From contig QYAI01000081.1 of NCBI GenBank assembly GCA_003988855.1, forward strand, positions 271,140 to 335,139: a stretch of DNA of 64,000 bases, given 5' to 3'. A program made the position numbers and the translations under genes. The notes beneath the pieces are model-generated. The model made no database searches. It was given only the letters and a program-made list of their open reading frames with translations, and was not told where the DNA came from. This document shows, piece by piece, positions 11,956-23,578 of the stretch (its first letter is position 1; each line of letters opens with the position of its first letter). This stretch comes from Arachnopeziza araneosa (taxonomy: Eukaryota; Ascomycota; Leotiomycetes; Helotiales; Arachnopezizaceae).

Positions 11956-12561
11956 TTAAATTTCATCAACATCAATCTCCTTGCCACCCTTTCCATCATC
12001 GTCATCACTTTCGCTCCGATCCTCGTCGAACTCGAAATTGCAATCTCCTTCTCCCTCTTGTCCGTACGTATCTGTCTCGTTGATCTTCGCACTCTCGGGT
12101 AACTCTCCATAAGCCTTCAAGCTTCTCGCCTCATCGGCGGAGTATTTAAGGATGACGTCGCCTTTCTCATCTTGGTAGTCCCGGAGAGATAGAAGAATGA
12201 TATCACCCTGGTTGATCCAGACTTTCTTCCGAAGTTTGCCACGAATATGAGCGAGGCGTTTCGAACCATCGAAGCAGAGCGCTTCAAGGCGACCATTACC
12301 GAGCATCTTCAAGACTTGAGCATATTCTGAAGGCGAAGGTTAGTGGGGGTTGATGGTGGAGACGCGATAGAGGGGAGCTAGTGACGATGCATACCTTGAC
12401 CTTCTTCCTTAAAAGTGAGTTCGCGCTTTTCATTGTCGTTCTCGTTCTTTCCACGACGACGATTCTTACCACCCTGTGAATTGTGAGTTGCTGTTGTAGA
12501 TGGGAAGCAGTGTGGCGCGAGGCGGGGTGGGTTTGGTTACCTTTCCCTTATTCTTAGGCAT
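11956..12561 (-). CDS. TIF11: Translation initiation factor eIF1A
   Basis: eIF1A binds the 40S A site and promotes scanning and start-codon choice with eIF1. The minus-strand exons are 12561-12541, 12473-12395 and 12326-11956, giving 156 residues, close to yeast (153). A basic N-terminal tail (MPKNKGKGGKNRRRGKNEN) is followed by the OB fold with KMLGNGRLEALCFDG, RLAHIRGKLRKKVWINQGDI and LLSLRDYQDEKGDVILKY, then an acidic tail ending DVDEI. This order is diagnostic. It is transcribed away from the uncharacterised gene at 12944, leaving a 382-base divergent spacer (12562-12943) in which I see no other feature. Confidence 0.97.
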
Positions 12562-12943
12562 ATTGACTGTTTTCTGTAATACGGAAGTTTGCTGTTTGCT
12601 GTTTGGTCTTTGTTTGTGGATGTTTTGGTTGACTATGAGGTTTTGTTCCGTGAGGAACGAGTGGGCAGTGGTTGTATTATGAGTTGTTTTGGATGTGGGC
12701 TGTGACTGCATCTAGAGGCACGTTTCGCGGCTGTGTGGGTCAGAACAGCGCTAGTCAGCGCTAACATGGGACTAGGAGATCGACCAAGCGAGATCCAGGA
12801 ACCATTTGCTCCATTTTGGGACCAATTCTTCAACTTCAGCGTCAATTTTCTCCTTTGGCTATCGATCAGCAGAAGCGTGGCAGATATGTTCGATTTATGA
12901 CCGCCTTATTCATCCATCTTTGGCCTAGAGCCCGTTTCTCCCT

Positions 12944-13552
12944 ATGGCGTCTAACGTCGGCCCTTTGAAAGTCATCCAGGCTATGAGATTTATTGAATAC
13001 AAGAATATTCCTGGCGTTACTGCTTTTGCATTTCACTATAGCAAGAACTACCACTATTCGGCTTCCGTAGCTCAAGTTCTTGAGGACAGCAGGCACAATT
13101 CTCCGACCCGAGCACTCTACGAGCATCGATGGAATACACGGACGGAGCCTCTATGGTGGACCGCTATAAGCCCAATGTCAGTAGAGCATAAGAGGATAGT
13201 ACGAAGCTGGTGCGCCCGCAGACTTCGGCTGGCTTTTGTAGAGTGCTTGAAGAAGCAAGGCTATAATATGGAAGGAAATCGATTACATGACCAAGAGGCT
13301 GATCCTCTTAGAGGCACTGTACAAATGTTTGCGAGGCCGTCTCTCGTTCAAACAAATACGACTGCATTGACGCAACAGATGGAAATGGCTGTAAAAAGAT
13401 TAATTCTCGAACAAGCCTCTACTCTAACGGCGCCGATGAGGTATTGGAAAAACAAGGAAGGGCAGGCTATGCAACATCTCGAGAAGAGGCAAGTCCATTC
13501 CAGGGAGAGTTACCGAACAATTGTCCTTAATAAACAACCCACAATAAAATAA
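12944..13552 (+). CDS. Uncharacterised 202-residue protein
   Basis: This is a single-exon frame that I do not recognise. The product is basic, with no signal peptide or membrane segment. The middle is rich in Trp and Arg (YEHRWNTRTEPLWW, RSWCARRLRLAFVECLKKQGY), and the following stretch (LTQQMEMAVKRLILEQ) could be a short helix. The length of the frame, the non-repetitive composition and the gene-like spacing to divergent eIF1A favour a real gene. A mitochondrial or ribosome-associated role is conceivable from composition alone but unproven. The next gene (Chs5) starts about 220 bases downstream on the same strand. Confidence 0.6.
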   Translation: MASNVGPLKVIQAMRFIEYKNIPGVTAFAFHYSKNYHYSASVAQVLEDSRHNSPTRALYEHRWNTRTEPLWWTAISPMSVEHKRIVRSWCARRLRLAFVECLKKQGYNMEGNRLHDQEADPLRGTVQMFARPSLVQTNTTALTQQMEMAVKRLILEQASTLTAPMRYWKNKEGQAMQHLEKRQVHSRESYRTIVLNKQPTIK

Positions 13553-13774
13553 ACATTGCATGTCATCTCCTTTTATCGCCGCCTTATTTAATGCGAATTT
13601 CTGTCTCAAAATTAATTCTGTGAATCTGGCACAAAATAATCTCCCAATGTCTCACCAAACTCAATAATCCTCAGCCTTACGCAGGGGTCCGAGCTTCCAG
13701 TCTTCGCTCTTGGTGAGCTGGAAAGTTGTCGCTGCGTGTTTTCACCTCTGACTCCCTTCAACATAATTCACATC

Positions 13775-14968
13775 ATGCTGATCTCTCTAACAGTCGGCAA
13801 GGTTGATGCAGGAGTTGCAGTCCTGTTGACCCAGGATAAACGACTTGTAAGAGTCCTTGACATAATCCGCTGTCATCTGCACACAATCATAAATCTAACC
13901 TGATTCTAGATTGAATTCCCTTCCATCCTCCTCCCACCAAACATCTCCTCCGGAAGTATAGTTGATATCACTGTCTCCCGCAATCTTGACTCGGAAGCAA
14001 AATCACAATCCGCCTTCCTTGCTCTCCAAGATGCAATCTATTCATCATTTGGAGAATCGGAACCTGCTGCGCCTGTTTTACGCTGTCGCAATGCCACCCA
14101 AACGTCTGTAGTCCTCGAATGGGGCCCAATAGAGCTAGGAACAGCAGACGTGATTTCTCTTTCTTTATTCCGCAATGGCCAAAAGGCCGGAAACATCCCA
14201 AGACCAGGAGTTATGCAGAGTACGAAAATCAGCGGATTAGCAGTTGATACGGAATATACATTCCACTTGGTGTTAAGGACTAGTGCAGGGACATTCGGCA
14301 GTGAGAAGGTAGTGGTTAAGACGCACAAGATGACAGATCTCAGTGGTATTACGGTTACGCCTGGAATTCTCCCTGCGCAGTTACGAGATAGTCTTACGAA
14401 GGCTCTGGAAAGGATAGGAGCTAAAATTGCGGATACAGTAAGGATTGATACGACGCATTTTGTCACAACGGAAGGAAGAGGTATTGCGTGGGAGAAGGCC
14501 GTTGAAATGAATATTCCTGTGGTCAGACCGGAGTGGGTGGAAGGTTGCGAACGAGGTGGAAGAATCGTCGGAGTGAGACAGTACTATCTCGATGCGGATC
14601 CAAGGCAAAGACAAGTCGCTCAATCAGAAGCATCTGTACAGCCACAAGAATCAGCAAAGGAGGCTCCATCGCATCCACCGGCCACAAATGGCTCAGCCCA
14701 AGCAGCACCGCCCACCCCCCCAGCCAAAACCGAATCTAAGGAGGAAGAGGAGAGCAGCGAGGAGGAGGATGAGGAGTCAGAAGAAGACAAAACTACTGTC
14801 CCACAAGAACAAAAAGTCCGCGTAGAAGATCGTGATCAACATAAAGTTGCACTCCGACCGACCGCACCACTTTCGGAGGACACAAAGAAGGAGACTAAAG
14901 ATTCTGAAGACGGCGGTTCGGGTGATTTGACGCCCGGAAACTCGAGTTTTCAAGATGTAGCTCTTTAA
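13775..14968 (+). CDS. CHS5: Chs5-like exomer component (FN3-BRCT protein)
   Basis: Chs5 is the scaffold of exomer, the complex that exports selected cargo such as chitin synthase from the trans-Golgi network to the plasma membrane. The exons are 13775-13846 and 13910-14968, giving 376 residues. The short N-terminal domain (LTVGKVDAGVAVLLTQD, then IEFPSILLPPNI) matches yeast Chs5. An FN3 domain follows (about 78-165, ending SEKVVVKTHKMTD), then a BRCT domain (about 168-260, DTTHFV, NIPVVRPEWVEGC, GVRQYYLDAD). The tail is low-complexity Glu/Ser/Pro. It is shorter than yeast Chs5 (671 residues), whose extra length is a repetitive tail. The start fits the conserved N-terminus exactly. Confidence 0.93.
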
Positions 14969-15705
14969 TGACCTGGGAAGGGAAAGGGAAAGGGGTCAAC
15001 CAAAATCTGAGGAGCTTTTGCTGGGTGGCATAGCAAGGGGTTTGCGCTGGCTCATGAAATTTCTGATGATATTATACATACCTATTATTGGTAAATGCAG
15101 AGAGCTTACTAGCAACTCCTGTCTTCTCCACGTGTATTTTGTGATTTTGTGCGACTCTGAAACGCAGGCCAAGTAGCCTTAAACTCGTTCATGTTTTCAA
15201 GTGTTATTTTGCAACTATTATTATCATATATAACATTGAGGCACGCCACCAACCTCTTCCTACCAACTACCTGATGTGTAAGAGTGCATCAGAATGGATA
15301 GATGGCTTACTTGAGGTTAAATCAATTCGGTGGTACATTCAATATTTTTACATCCTCAAAATGGGTGCCTCAGAATTTGAATCAATAAACTTGATGCGAG
15401 TGAGCTATCATCCGCATTCAACTGTCGCATCTTATCTCTAGAAAACGAAGATCTGATAACAGTGTGTGAAAGGTACTAAACCTACGTAGTGTGTGTGGTT
15501 GAAGCACGGCACATTTTTCCGACGCGTCAAGCCACATGCGCCCGGATTGGTGAATCTTGGCAATGACGTTGTCGTCGACAATGCATAGCGTCCAAGTAAG
15601 CAACATGCCACCTTCCGACGTTCCCATCATCCTATTTTCTGCGGATTTCTTGTGTCTTGACTGCGAGCCTCGCTATGATACAGTATTCTTCGATATTATC
15701 TAACC
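14969..15705. other. Gene-free spacer
   Basis: About 740 bases lie between Chs5 and the next plus-strand gene. They hold the Chs5 3' region and the promoter of the membrane-protein gene. Only a 70-codon minus-strand frame occurs (15418-15630), without recognisable features. Confidence 0.4.
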
Positions 15706-17075
15706 ATGCCTGAAGTTATTCGAGGAGTGCGATCTGATTCCTTTCCGCAACAAGGGACTCAAACAGCATCAGAGTCTCGGCCAGCACCTTCATCGCCAAT
15801 ATCACCAACCAGTCCAGGTCCAGATCGACGGGTTACTTTTGAAAGTAGTCGAGGAGAAAGATCCAATTCCAATCCAAATGGGAGCGGTTTCTTTATACGA
15901 AGATCAACTTCGAACCGGCGGCAGTCTTCTCAAACCCACCGCGATCACAATCTAGATCAAGAGGAGCGCGACGTATACTACGACAGTCGAGCAGCGACTC
16001 ATCAGGAATACCGGAGACGGGGAAGTACACTACAATCCTACTATGTCGAACATCCCGAGCTCCTACCTCAATTACCCTTCACTTTCCGGCATGGATTCAA
16101 GAGATGGAAATTAGCTGGCTATATCGCCTTGATGGTCTTCGACGCCTGTATAGTACCAATTGTATTATACTATGGCATGACATATGGAGGAAACTTACAA
16201 GGCTATATCACATTCGCAGTGATTACGGCAATTTGGGGTGGGCCTACATATGTTGAATTTGGAGTGCGATCTCTTCGGCTCATCAAGAAGGAGCATTTCT
16301 ATAAACCACTTGGGGCCAACCAGAAATGGGCTTTCGATATCACAAACTGGATATTGGTCCTAACTATCGCATCCATAACTTCGCTCCTAATCATCGGTGC
16401 TGCACCACATGTGGTATTCCTTCGAGTACTGTCGATGCCAGGGCCAGCGATTTTGTTCTGTCTAGCAGGTCCGATCTTCCTATTAAGTCTCTATCACGCT
16501 CGTGGATGGAGAGCACCTTTCCGGATCAGTTCTACAGCGAAGGGAGAGAAGGTTCTGCCAGGTGTTTACTACATTGTTGAGGACATTGTGGCTGTGAATG
16601 CAGGAGGAGGCCGGCCTTTCCGAGAGGGTTGGGCTGCTAGATACAATGCGAGCCCTATCTTTCGAAAAATGGTCAGTGACTTATCATGGCTTTGGTCTAT
16701 CCCTGGTCTATTTGTTGCAATTGTATGTACGGTTGTGATCTGCATTCATCCTGTTCCTGCGCCGGTTGCTTATGGTATTGGTAAGTGTATGATTCTTATA
16801 AATTTGATATCTTGCTGATAATCTTTCTAGGTTGGGCAGTTCCTTTCTTGTGGGCGGCGATTTGGGCCGCTATTACCTTGCCATGGGTACGATCTGTTAT
16901 GGCTGAGGAGAAGAGGAGCTGGGAGGAGGACTCAGCTGTCATAGTCGAGATAAAGAAGGAGCATGGCCCGCCAGCAAATGCACCTGGGCCGCTGGCTGAG
17001 AAAACCTCGGACGATTCCACCTTGCATGGAGATGGAGACGACCCGTCTCGGAAGTCCGAGGGTCCTTCTTCTTGA
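15706..17075 (+). CDS. Uncharacterised multi-span membrane protein
   Basis: The exons are 15706-16780 and 16831-17075, giving 439 residues. A disordered Ser/Pro/Arg-rich cytoplasmic-type N-terminus (about 1-140) precedes at least six hydrophobic segments: LAGYIALMVFDACIVPIVLYY, a loop-linked ITFAVITAIWGG, ILVLTIASITSLLIIGAAP, a PGPAILFCLAGPIFLLSLY segment, IPGLFVAIVCTVVICI and AVPFLWAAIWAAITLPWV. An acidic, disordered tail follows. I recognise the pattern as a conserved fungal membrane protein but cannot assign a transport or enzyme function. The intron (16781-16830) splits a Gly codon just before the last membrane segment. Confidence 0.82.
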
Positions 17076-17630
17076 ACAGATGGGCAACCCTCATTTTTGT
17101 TTAGAGTTATGAATGTGAACACTAAGCAAGTTTATCAACAAAATGGTCCTGTAGAGGACTTAATACCACTTACTGCGTAAAGTGGAGATGTGTGTCTGGT
17201 CATCCACTCGGATGCCAACCCGCATATGAGTGGGAGGCAACAGTTCTTACATCCAAAGGACCCAGATATACCGTCCTTCGTGTTACCATGGTGAGGTATT
17301 GATCGAAACTCTGAGCAAGAACGGTCGTATGATTTTGAGAATGAGAACGATCAGGCTAGTGACTCAAAGGGAGACAAACGGATCTGAGTGTAGGAGTAGT
17401 GGTCAATAATTTATATATAGTTTAAATTGTAATAAAAGCATCCACGAAATAACATGTTCTTGAGAGAAGCACAATTTATTCAATCAAGTAAGCCACGTGA
17501 TTCCTGGCTTATCACCCCTGTTCATGCTGTCATTGACTTCTACTGGCTGCTTCTAGTTAACTTCTCACTTTCGACCTTGAGTTTGAACAATGGTTTGTCG
17601 TAGCATATCGACTCCTAGAGAAAGGATAGT
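17076..17630. other. Gene-free spacer
   Basis: About 550 bases between two plus-strand genes hold no open frame of note, repeat or RNA gene that I can support. Confidence 0.4.
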
Positions 17631-18595
17631 ATGGCATGGTCTTTGGTTTGCCCGGCAAGCAGAGGCATTGGCTTTCACTTGACCCGACACCTTCTCCAAA
17701 ACACCAAAATTCCTGTAATTGCAACGGCCAGGAAAGATGTTGCGGGAGTTAAGAGGAGCATTCTTGAGGATCTGAGTGATGTGGACTCTGAGAGACTTAC
17801 GGTACTTGAGGTCGATGTTACAGGTAAGATTTTTCAATCGCTGTAACCTCTCTACTTATCTATCACAGACGAGTCTACGATCGCGAAAGCAGCAGATGAA
17901 GTTAAATACCTTTTCCCACCTGAGAAAAACCACCTTCATCTCGCCTTCGCTATCCCGGGTGTTCTTCACCCGGAGAAATCCCCATCACAACTCAATCAAA
18001 AGGATCTGACTTCTACCTTCGCGATCAACACCATTGGGCCTCTTCTCCTTGCTAAACACTTCACTCCATTCCTCCCGAAAAAGGCTACCACTTTGTCACC
18101 CTCGTCGGACCTACCTTCCCAGGCTATCTGGCTCACCATGTCTGCTCGTGTTGGCTCAATTTCTGATAATAAGCTCGGAGGCTGGTATTCCTATCGTGCG
18201 TCTAAGGCTGGGGTCAATAGCCTGACGAAGAGTTTGGATGCGTATTTGCTAGGTAGGAGTGGTGAGAAGGCTATGGCAATGGCTTATCATCCGGGGACTG
18301 TGAAAACAGACTTGAGTAAAGATGTGTGTATTTCTTGCATATCATTCCTCGCCATTCGGAAGTCCAATCCTTGAAATGTGCTGCAAGAGCTTCTTGGGAA
18401 CTAAGCTCCCAGGTTTTATAAATGCGTATGAAGAGCAGCTACTGACCTTACAATTAGTTTTGGGCAACGACAAAGAAAGAGAAGCTGTTTACTCCCGAGT
18501 TTGCGGTTGAAAAAATGGCTGGGGTTGTGAAAGGAATGAGTTTAGAAGGCAGGGGCAAATGCTGGGACTGGAAAGGAGAGGAAATTTTACCATGA
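17631..18595 (+). CDS. Short-chain dehydrogenase/reductase (C-factor-like)
   Basis: The exons are 17631-17823, 17869-18323 and 18458-18595, giving about 261 residues. The N-terminal nucleotide-binding motif is PASRGIG rather than the classical TGASRGIG. A D-V-D/T segment (VLEVDVTDES) follows, then FAINTIGPLLLAKHF, and a YRASKAGVN catalytic Tyr/Lys motif with MAYHPGTVKTDLS. The end (FTPEFAVEKM...GKCWDWKGEEILP) is typical of this fungal subfamily, where the C-terminal W-x-W-x-G segment closes the fold. Substrate is unknown. The last intron is 134 nt, longer than its neighbours, so a missed microexon is possible. The gene looks intact. Confidence 0.85.
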
Positions 18596-19216
18596 TTATC
18601 GTTTTTAGTCCTGGTCGATATTAGAAAGAAATTTAGCCAGGCGGAAGTGCTAATGACAAATCTTTTCGGTACATCATGATGACTCGGCTTTTGAGAAATT
18701 TTCAATTTGTGTTTATCATCTGATCTCACTAGCGATTTGAAGCCTCTAGTTGTATCCATCTTCTTTTTAGTATCTATGAGTCTGTATTACACCTGTATTG
18801 CCTCTCGTTCATTACAACGCTGCTGCGCTTTGGGTTGTTGTTGTTGTTGTTGTTGTTGTTCTCAGTTCAAAGAATAATCCGCAAGATGATTCTTGTCTTC
18901 TATTTTTATGAGTGTATTTTAATGGTGGATGAAATCTAAAGCATAATCAGTCAAACACTTGTATTTGCTTTGTTCCTTGACGTTCGCTCCTTCTTGCCTC
19001 GCGCCTCTAAGCCTACTCACCTCCACAGCTTTCTTTGTCCCAGATCCTTCTCAGCTTCAATTTTCTTAACTCTAGGCTTATCATTCTATTCATTAGGCTT
19101 TAGACACCGAGAAAAAATTGTCTTGAGGGAGAATTGTATAAGCCACTTCTCCATCTTTCTCCTAAGTATACTAACCAAAAGCTGATAGACTCATACAAAC
19201 CCAATCCAGCCCTAAA
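18596..19216. other. Gene-free spacer with a GTT microsatellite
   Basis: About 620 bases hold no supported gene. A (GTT)9 tract lies at about 18834-18860, and the region just before 19217 is pyrimidine-rich, as expected for a promoter or leader. Confidence 0.45.
18834..18860. repeat. (GTT)n microsatellite
   Basis: About nine uninterrupted GTT units lie in the spacer between two plus-strand genes. Confidence 0.85.
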
Positions 19217-20008
19217 ATGGCGCTCACCAGACGAGTTCGTGACAGGTTGGCCTTGCGCGAAAACAAATCGCAACTCAAAAATTACGCTTTCACGGTTAAA
19301 GGACACGCCATGAAAGACAACATGATCAATAGAGACTTTCCTCTTGTCATCTGCGCCAACTTACCATCCCCACTTCACTTCGACGATGTTGTGAAAGATG
19401 AAGGCGATGGCATTTTCAGGAACGATCTTACTTTAACTTTGAGAGAAAAGGACGAGCCTGACAGAATGACCAGACAGTTCCTCGTGGTTGGCTATGCTTT
19501 ACGTACCTTCCCCGAGGGCATGGAAAAGCTATCTCCATGGTTAGCGAGGGGAAAGCCAGTTGGGGCAAAACTGCCACCCATAGAGCAAATACACAAATGT
19601 ATGTAACCTGCCTGAAATCTCATCTGAAAAGGGGCTCCAAAATATACTAATACTTGGAAAGGGGATAATGGAGCCCCGCCTGTGCTGGTAGTTACTGAAA
19701 TTCTCGAAAAGCCAGTGGTAAAAGTTCAGTTATTGGCGCTTATCAAACCCAAGGATGGATTGTGCACTCCGCATGTGATTCACCAGAATCTAGTCTTCTA
19801 TCGTCATCAATTCAGGGATTTTGAGACGGATGGGAGGAGGAGGGCGCTTTCGTGGAGCTATAAGGTTGCAGCATGTTCCTCTTCACTAAGTACGGAGGAA
19901 TCGAATTCGGATAGCGTCGCAGTGGGAAAACAGGTTACAGCGGAATCGGCCTCCGAGGAATCGATCTTAGAGGAGACAGTTTCGGAAGAATCATTCTCAG
20001 AGGAATAG
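19217..20008 (+). CDS. Uncharacterised protein with acidic repeat tail
   Basis: The exons are 19217-19598 and 19662-20008, giving 242 residues. I do not recognise the family. The globular part (about 1-190) has no membrane segment or signal peptide. The C-terminal 40 residues contain a degenerate five- to six-residue Glu/Ser repeat (variants of SEESx, e.g. SASEESILEETVSEESFSEE), which is very acidic. The splice junction restores IHKWDNGAPPVLVVTEIL, which reads like ordinary protein and supports the model. It converges on the minus-strand methyltransferase that ends 140 bases downstream. Confidence 0.7.
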
Positions 20009-20147
20009 ACTTAGAGATAACAGAGAGCTTTTATCGGAAGGGGGACGGAATGCATTTTCAGAGCCTTGATTAAAATTCACGATACATTAACCTGGACCTC
20101 TAACTTTTTCTCTAAGGGTAAATAGTTGTTGCCAAAGAAGAATTTGC

Positions 20148-21348
20148 CTACAGCTTAGTTCCTCTTGCCATGAATAGACTTCTCTCCAGCTTTTCTCCTT
20201 CCCCAAACACAATACCCGTCCCAACTTTTGTATATGAAAACTCTCCTCCTACGCCCGCTGCCTCGAACATCACCTTCACCTCTGCCTCGGAGAAACCATT
20301 ATGCATGACAGTGTGTGACGGATGCTTGGAATGGTGATGACCATCTCCGTGTCCGTGTCCGTGTCCATGTCCATGTCTCTTTTGTGTCAGCATTTTCTCT
20401 AATATTCGCAACCCCAAAATGGGTAAACCAAAGCAACTTGAAGCAAGCCATATATAACAAAGGAAAAGTTCAACTCACACTCCCTCATGCGGCAAAAAGT
20501 CTACAATCATCAACACGCCTCCCTTTTTGAGCCTCTCTCCCAGCCTCTTCGCCGCGAGTGCTGGCTCATCAAAGTGATGAAATCCCAATCCCACAACAGC
20601 GAGATCGAAATCCCAGAACTCTTTTGCTTGCAAAGCGGCTGAGTGAGGGTCAGAGGGATCAAGAATGTTCCCGACGTAGGCGTGCATTTCTGACTCTGGG
20701 ATGCCTTGGTTGGAACAGACGGTGTTGTATTCGTTTACCACTTGAGTTAAGTTAGCTTTTTGTGTGAGGAAGAATGGATTGGGGAGACCACTCTAACTTT
20801 AGAGATGAAAAGCTTCATGAACTTAAAAAAAATTAAAGAGAAAAATAAGTCTTACTCCCAGAAGAAAGATCAACCCCGATGGTCTGGCTCAAATAAGGTG
20901 CAAGTGCCTAGTCTGATTAGTACTCACTCTATCCTTTCTCATCCCATCAAACCAAGACAATTGACGAAGGAAACTCACACGAGACACAAGCCCAGTACCG
21001 CAAGCATAGTCAAGCAATCTAACTATTTTGGCAGGAGAGGAAGTTGAAGATTCATCTTCTTCGGAGCTGCTCTCTTCGAGCCAATCAACCCCGATCCAGT
21101 CTTTGCGGGCGACGATCTCGGCTTGGATTTGTTGAATGGTTTTGGCGAATTTGGAGTTGTAGGTTGAGGCGTTTTCACTATGGGATAGTTAGTTTTGTTT
21201 GAGACTGTAATGGAAATGAAGATGGGAGAGTTTGCTTGACTTTGATTTCGTGTGTCGTTGAGGCAGTAAGGGACTCGGTGGCTGTAAAATTGGACATGGG
21301 ATAAACTTACTCCCAGTGGGCTTGATTCTTGCTAGTATTGACAGACAT
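20148..21348 (-). CDS. Class I SAM-dependent methyltransferase with His-rich loop
   Basis: The minus-strand exons are 21348-21311, 21177-20979, 20907-20856, 20740-20481 and 20396-20148, giving 265 residues. Motif I is DYACGTGLVSR (about residue 70). A 52-nt exon supplies ALAPYLSQTIGVDLSSG (motif II acidic residue), followed by MVNEYN, then FDLAVVGLGFHHF, LKKGGVLMIVDFLPHEG and a C-terminal VGTGIVFGEG strand. The fold is clear; the methyl acceptor is not. Just after the fifth strand is a His/Gly tract (HGHGHGHGDGHHHSKH) encoded by near-perfect 6-base repeats at 20347-20377. This could bind metal or be a neutral expansion. The last exon was joined in phase 0 to keep the conserved C-terminus; this junction is the least certain. 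Confidence 0.85.
20347..20377. repeat. Hexanucleotide repeat coding for a His-Gly tract
   Basis: Tandem GTGTCC/ATGTCC units (plus strand) lie within the last methyltransferase exon and encode alternating His and Gly on the minus strand. Confidence 0.8.
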
Positions 21349-21771
21349 CTTGATTGCACTCGAAATATGATTTACTGTAGAATCTAAAGGAGCAAATGGG
21401 TGACTATTTGTAGGATGTTGAAGTCTCGCTTAGCGGAGACATATCGCCCACTTCTGGATGCCCCTATTTCAAGTTAGCCAATCGGGCTCATGCTAGTAAA
21501 TAAAGTATCCGAAGCTAGGTTGATGTTTTGAGGAAAAAGGTAGATACTGCTACTCAATATCGACATACAGGAATTTACGACTTAAAACTGCTTCACAGAC
21601 TACACACTGTAGATAGAAGAAAGATATCCATCGTAACGACCATCTATTCATCGTCGTTTCCATATCTGAAAAGCTATCTATCATTTGCAATGCACCGAAA
21701 CCAAAATTCTGGTCTTGCTAGCCTGCAGATGGAACGCCACGATCATGCATCTATCTCATACAGTTTTCTCC
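21349..21771. other. Gene-free spacer
   Basis: About 420 bases lie between the methyltransferase start and the Ubp6 stop codon, both on the minus strand. A 95-codon plus-strand frame (21528-21815) overlaps the Ubp6 end and has no features; I see nothing else. Confidence 0.4.
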
Positions 21772-23578
21772 CTACAGTGACTCATCGGTTCCCTCGGCAT
21801 TTGGCAATGGAATAGCCCTATAGAGTAAGATCAACGCCGAGTGAGATTCTCCACCACCAGAGAGAGTTGCAATCTTCTCAGCTTCGACCTCAGATACCTT
21901 GTCGTCGTTGAACCACCACCACTTGCCATCCTCCTCTCCTCGCTTGCCGGTCTTAGGGTCAAGAGGTCCCTGCTTCTTGACGTAGGACGTATAATGTCCG
22001 CTATCCGCGCTAGCACCCTGATGGGTGACAACACCTCGAAGCTCATAGAGACCGGATTTGTTGGCACCATCATCCTTCAATAAGTCAGGATTAATCAATT
22101 TGTGAAGCTCCTTCTTTGCTTCCAATACTGCTGCAGCTCGCTCAGCATCGATCTCAGCGTCTGTTTTATAGACAACATCCTCCATCTCAGTATCACCGCT
22201 GCCGGAAGCACCATCTTTCTTTTTCTCTTCCTGTTTCTTCTCATCGTCCTTCTTCGATTCGGAAACAGAATCAACAATGCCAGCCTTTTCGTCTGCAATC
22301 TGCTTGTCATGAATGCGCTTCTGACGTTTGCGTGCTCGATCAACATCTTCTTCATCCTTTCGCACCTCTCGTACCTTATCGCGCACAGGAATCAGCATCT
22401 GCCGAAGGTCCTCTGTACAGAATTCGACAACGTCAATCTCCATTGGAAATGTGACTTTGCGCATGATCTTTGCTTTCTTTTGAGCTTCTCGCTTCCAAAA
22501 GAAGCGCACGAAGTGAACGGTCAGATACTTTGGTAGCCGGGAGATTTGTGACTTTTTGGTGTACACCGCATTTCTACCAAGCACAGGGGATGTCTTCTCC
22601 AACTTTTCCTCCAAACCAGCCAAGATGCCGTCCCTCAGATGATTTGTGGTGCCGCTGATATGACAATCTAGCTTGAGGAATACGTCTTCGCCATGAATAG
22701 GCTCTTCACCAGCCTCTTTCGCGGCAGGTTCATCGCATTCCGTAATAGACTTAAATCCTCCAGCTAAGTATCGGTCAACGAACGAAATCTCTCTAGTCTC
22801 GGCAGACGACGCATCCTTGATCTTCAGCTTCTGGCGGAGCTGGCTGACAATCTGTGACCAGGCTTCCTCAGCATCTTGTTGTGCATAGCCATTCCCCGAC
22901 TTTGACTTCTCGGCGAATTGTGGGAAAGCGGTTCGGAGTGCGTTGAGGAAAGCTAGTGGTGGAAATCCTTCCTGAGTCTGGGACATTTGATTATATAGAT
23001 CTCGTAATGAAGCTGTAAGATCAGTCGAAGCTCCAAGTCCTTCCAAACCAAACAGGCTCAAATCACCAAGCGCAGATGGTCCGCCAGCACCAGCAGATGG
23101 CGCAGCGGTGTATTTAACCAGCTGTTGTTGTAGTTCCGGAACAGCACGTAGAGTTTGAAGAGTCGAATTGAGGTAGCAAGTGTTTCCCAAGTTTTGTAGT
23201 CCAGCAGGGGTCGCTCCAACTTGCTGAGCAGCCTCTGCTTCTGTCATGTCCTCAACGAACTTGACCGGCTCTTTGGGTCGTTGCAAGCCAGCACCCCCGT
23301 CGGAGGGAGTACCCATCATCATGAAAGTTTGACCTGGCTTTGCGCCAATCTTCGAAAGGTCGGTATCATCTTTTAGTTGGCCGCCTTTGACTAAGATCTT
23401 CTGGCGTTCTGGCTCGACGCCGGTAAGAGAATAAAGCTGGAACTTGAGTACTTCGCCGGTGGCAGTAGGATCGATTTCAACATCATATTTTTTGCCTTGG
23501 TGTTTGACAATAACTGAGAAGTTTATAAATAAATATCCTCGTTAAAAAGTAGCTGAACTAACCTGGAATGCTTGCCAT
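21772..23578 (-). CDS. UBP6: Proteasome-associated ubiquitin hydrolase Ubp6/USP14
   Basis: Ubp6 trims ubiquitin chains on substrates at the 26S proteasome and recycles ubiquitin. The exons are 23578-23563 (16 nt) and 23513-21772, giving 585 residues. An N-terminal ubiquitin-like domain (about 6-72, VIVKHQGKKYDVEIDP to IGAKPGQTFMMMGT) binds the proteasome in the family. The USP domain follows, with GLQNLGNTCYLNS carrying the nucleophile Cys118, NGYAQQDAEEAW, and the catalytic His box HQGASADSGHYTSYV and WWWFNDDKVSEV. An inserted, charged low-complexity loop occupies about 410-450 (KKDDEKKQEEKKKDG). The UBL-USP order and Cys position match yeast Ubp6. It is divergent from ARPC4 with about 315 bases between start codons. 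Confidence 0.97.

Noticed and set aside
17631..18595. Short-chain dehydrogenase considered a pseudogene because frames change
   Set aside because: Two GT-AG introns explain the frame changes and all catalytic residues remain.
22102..22536. 144-codon plus-strand frame
   Set aside because: Antisense to the Ubp6 exon; shadow of a Lys/Glu-rich coding stretch.
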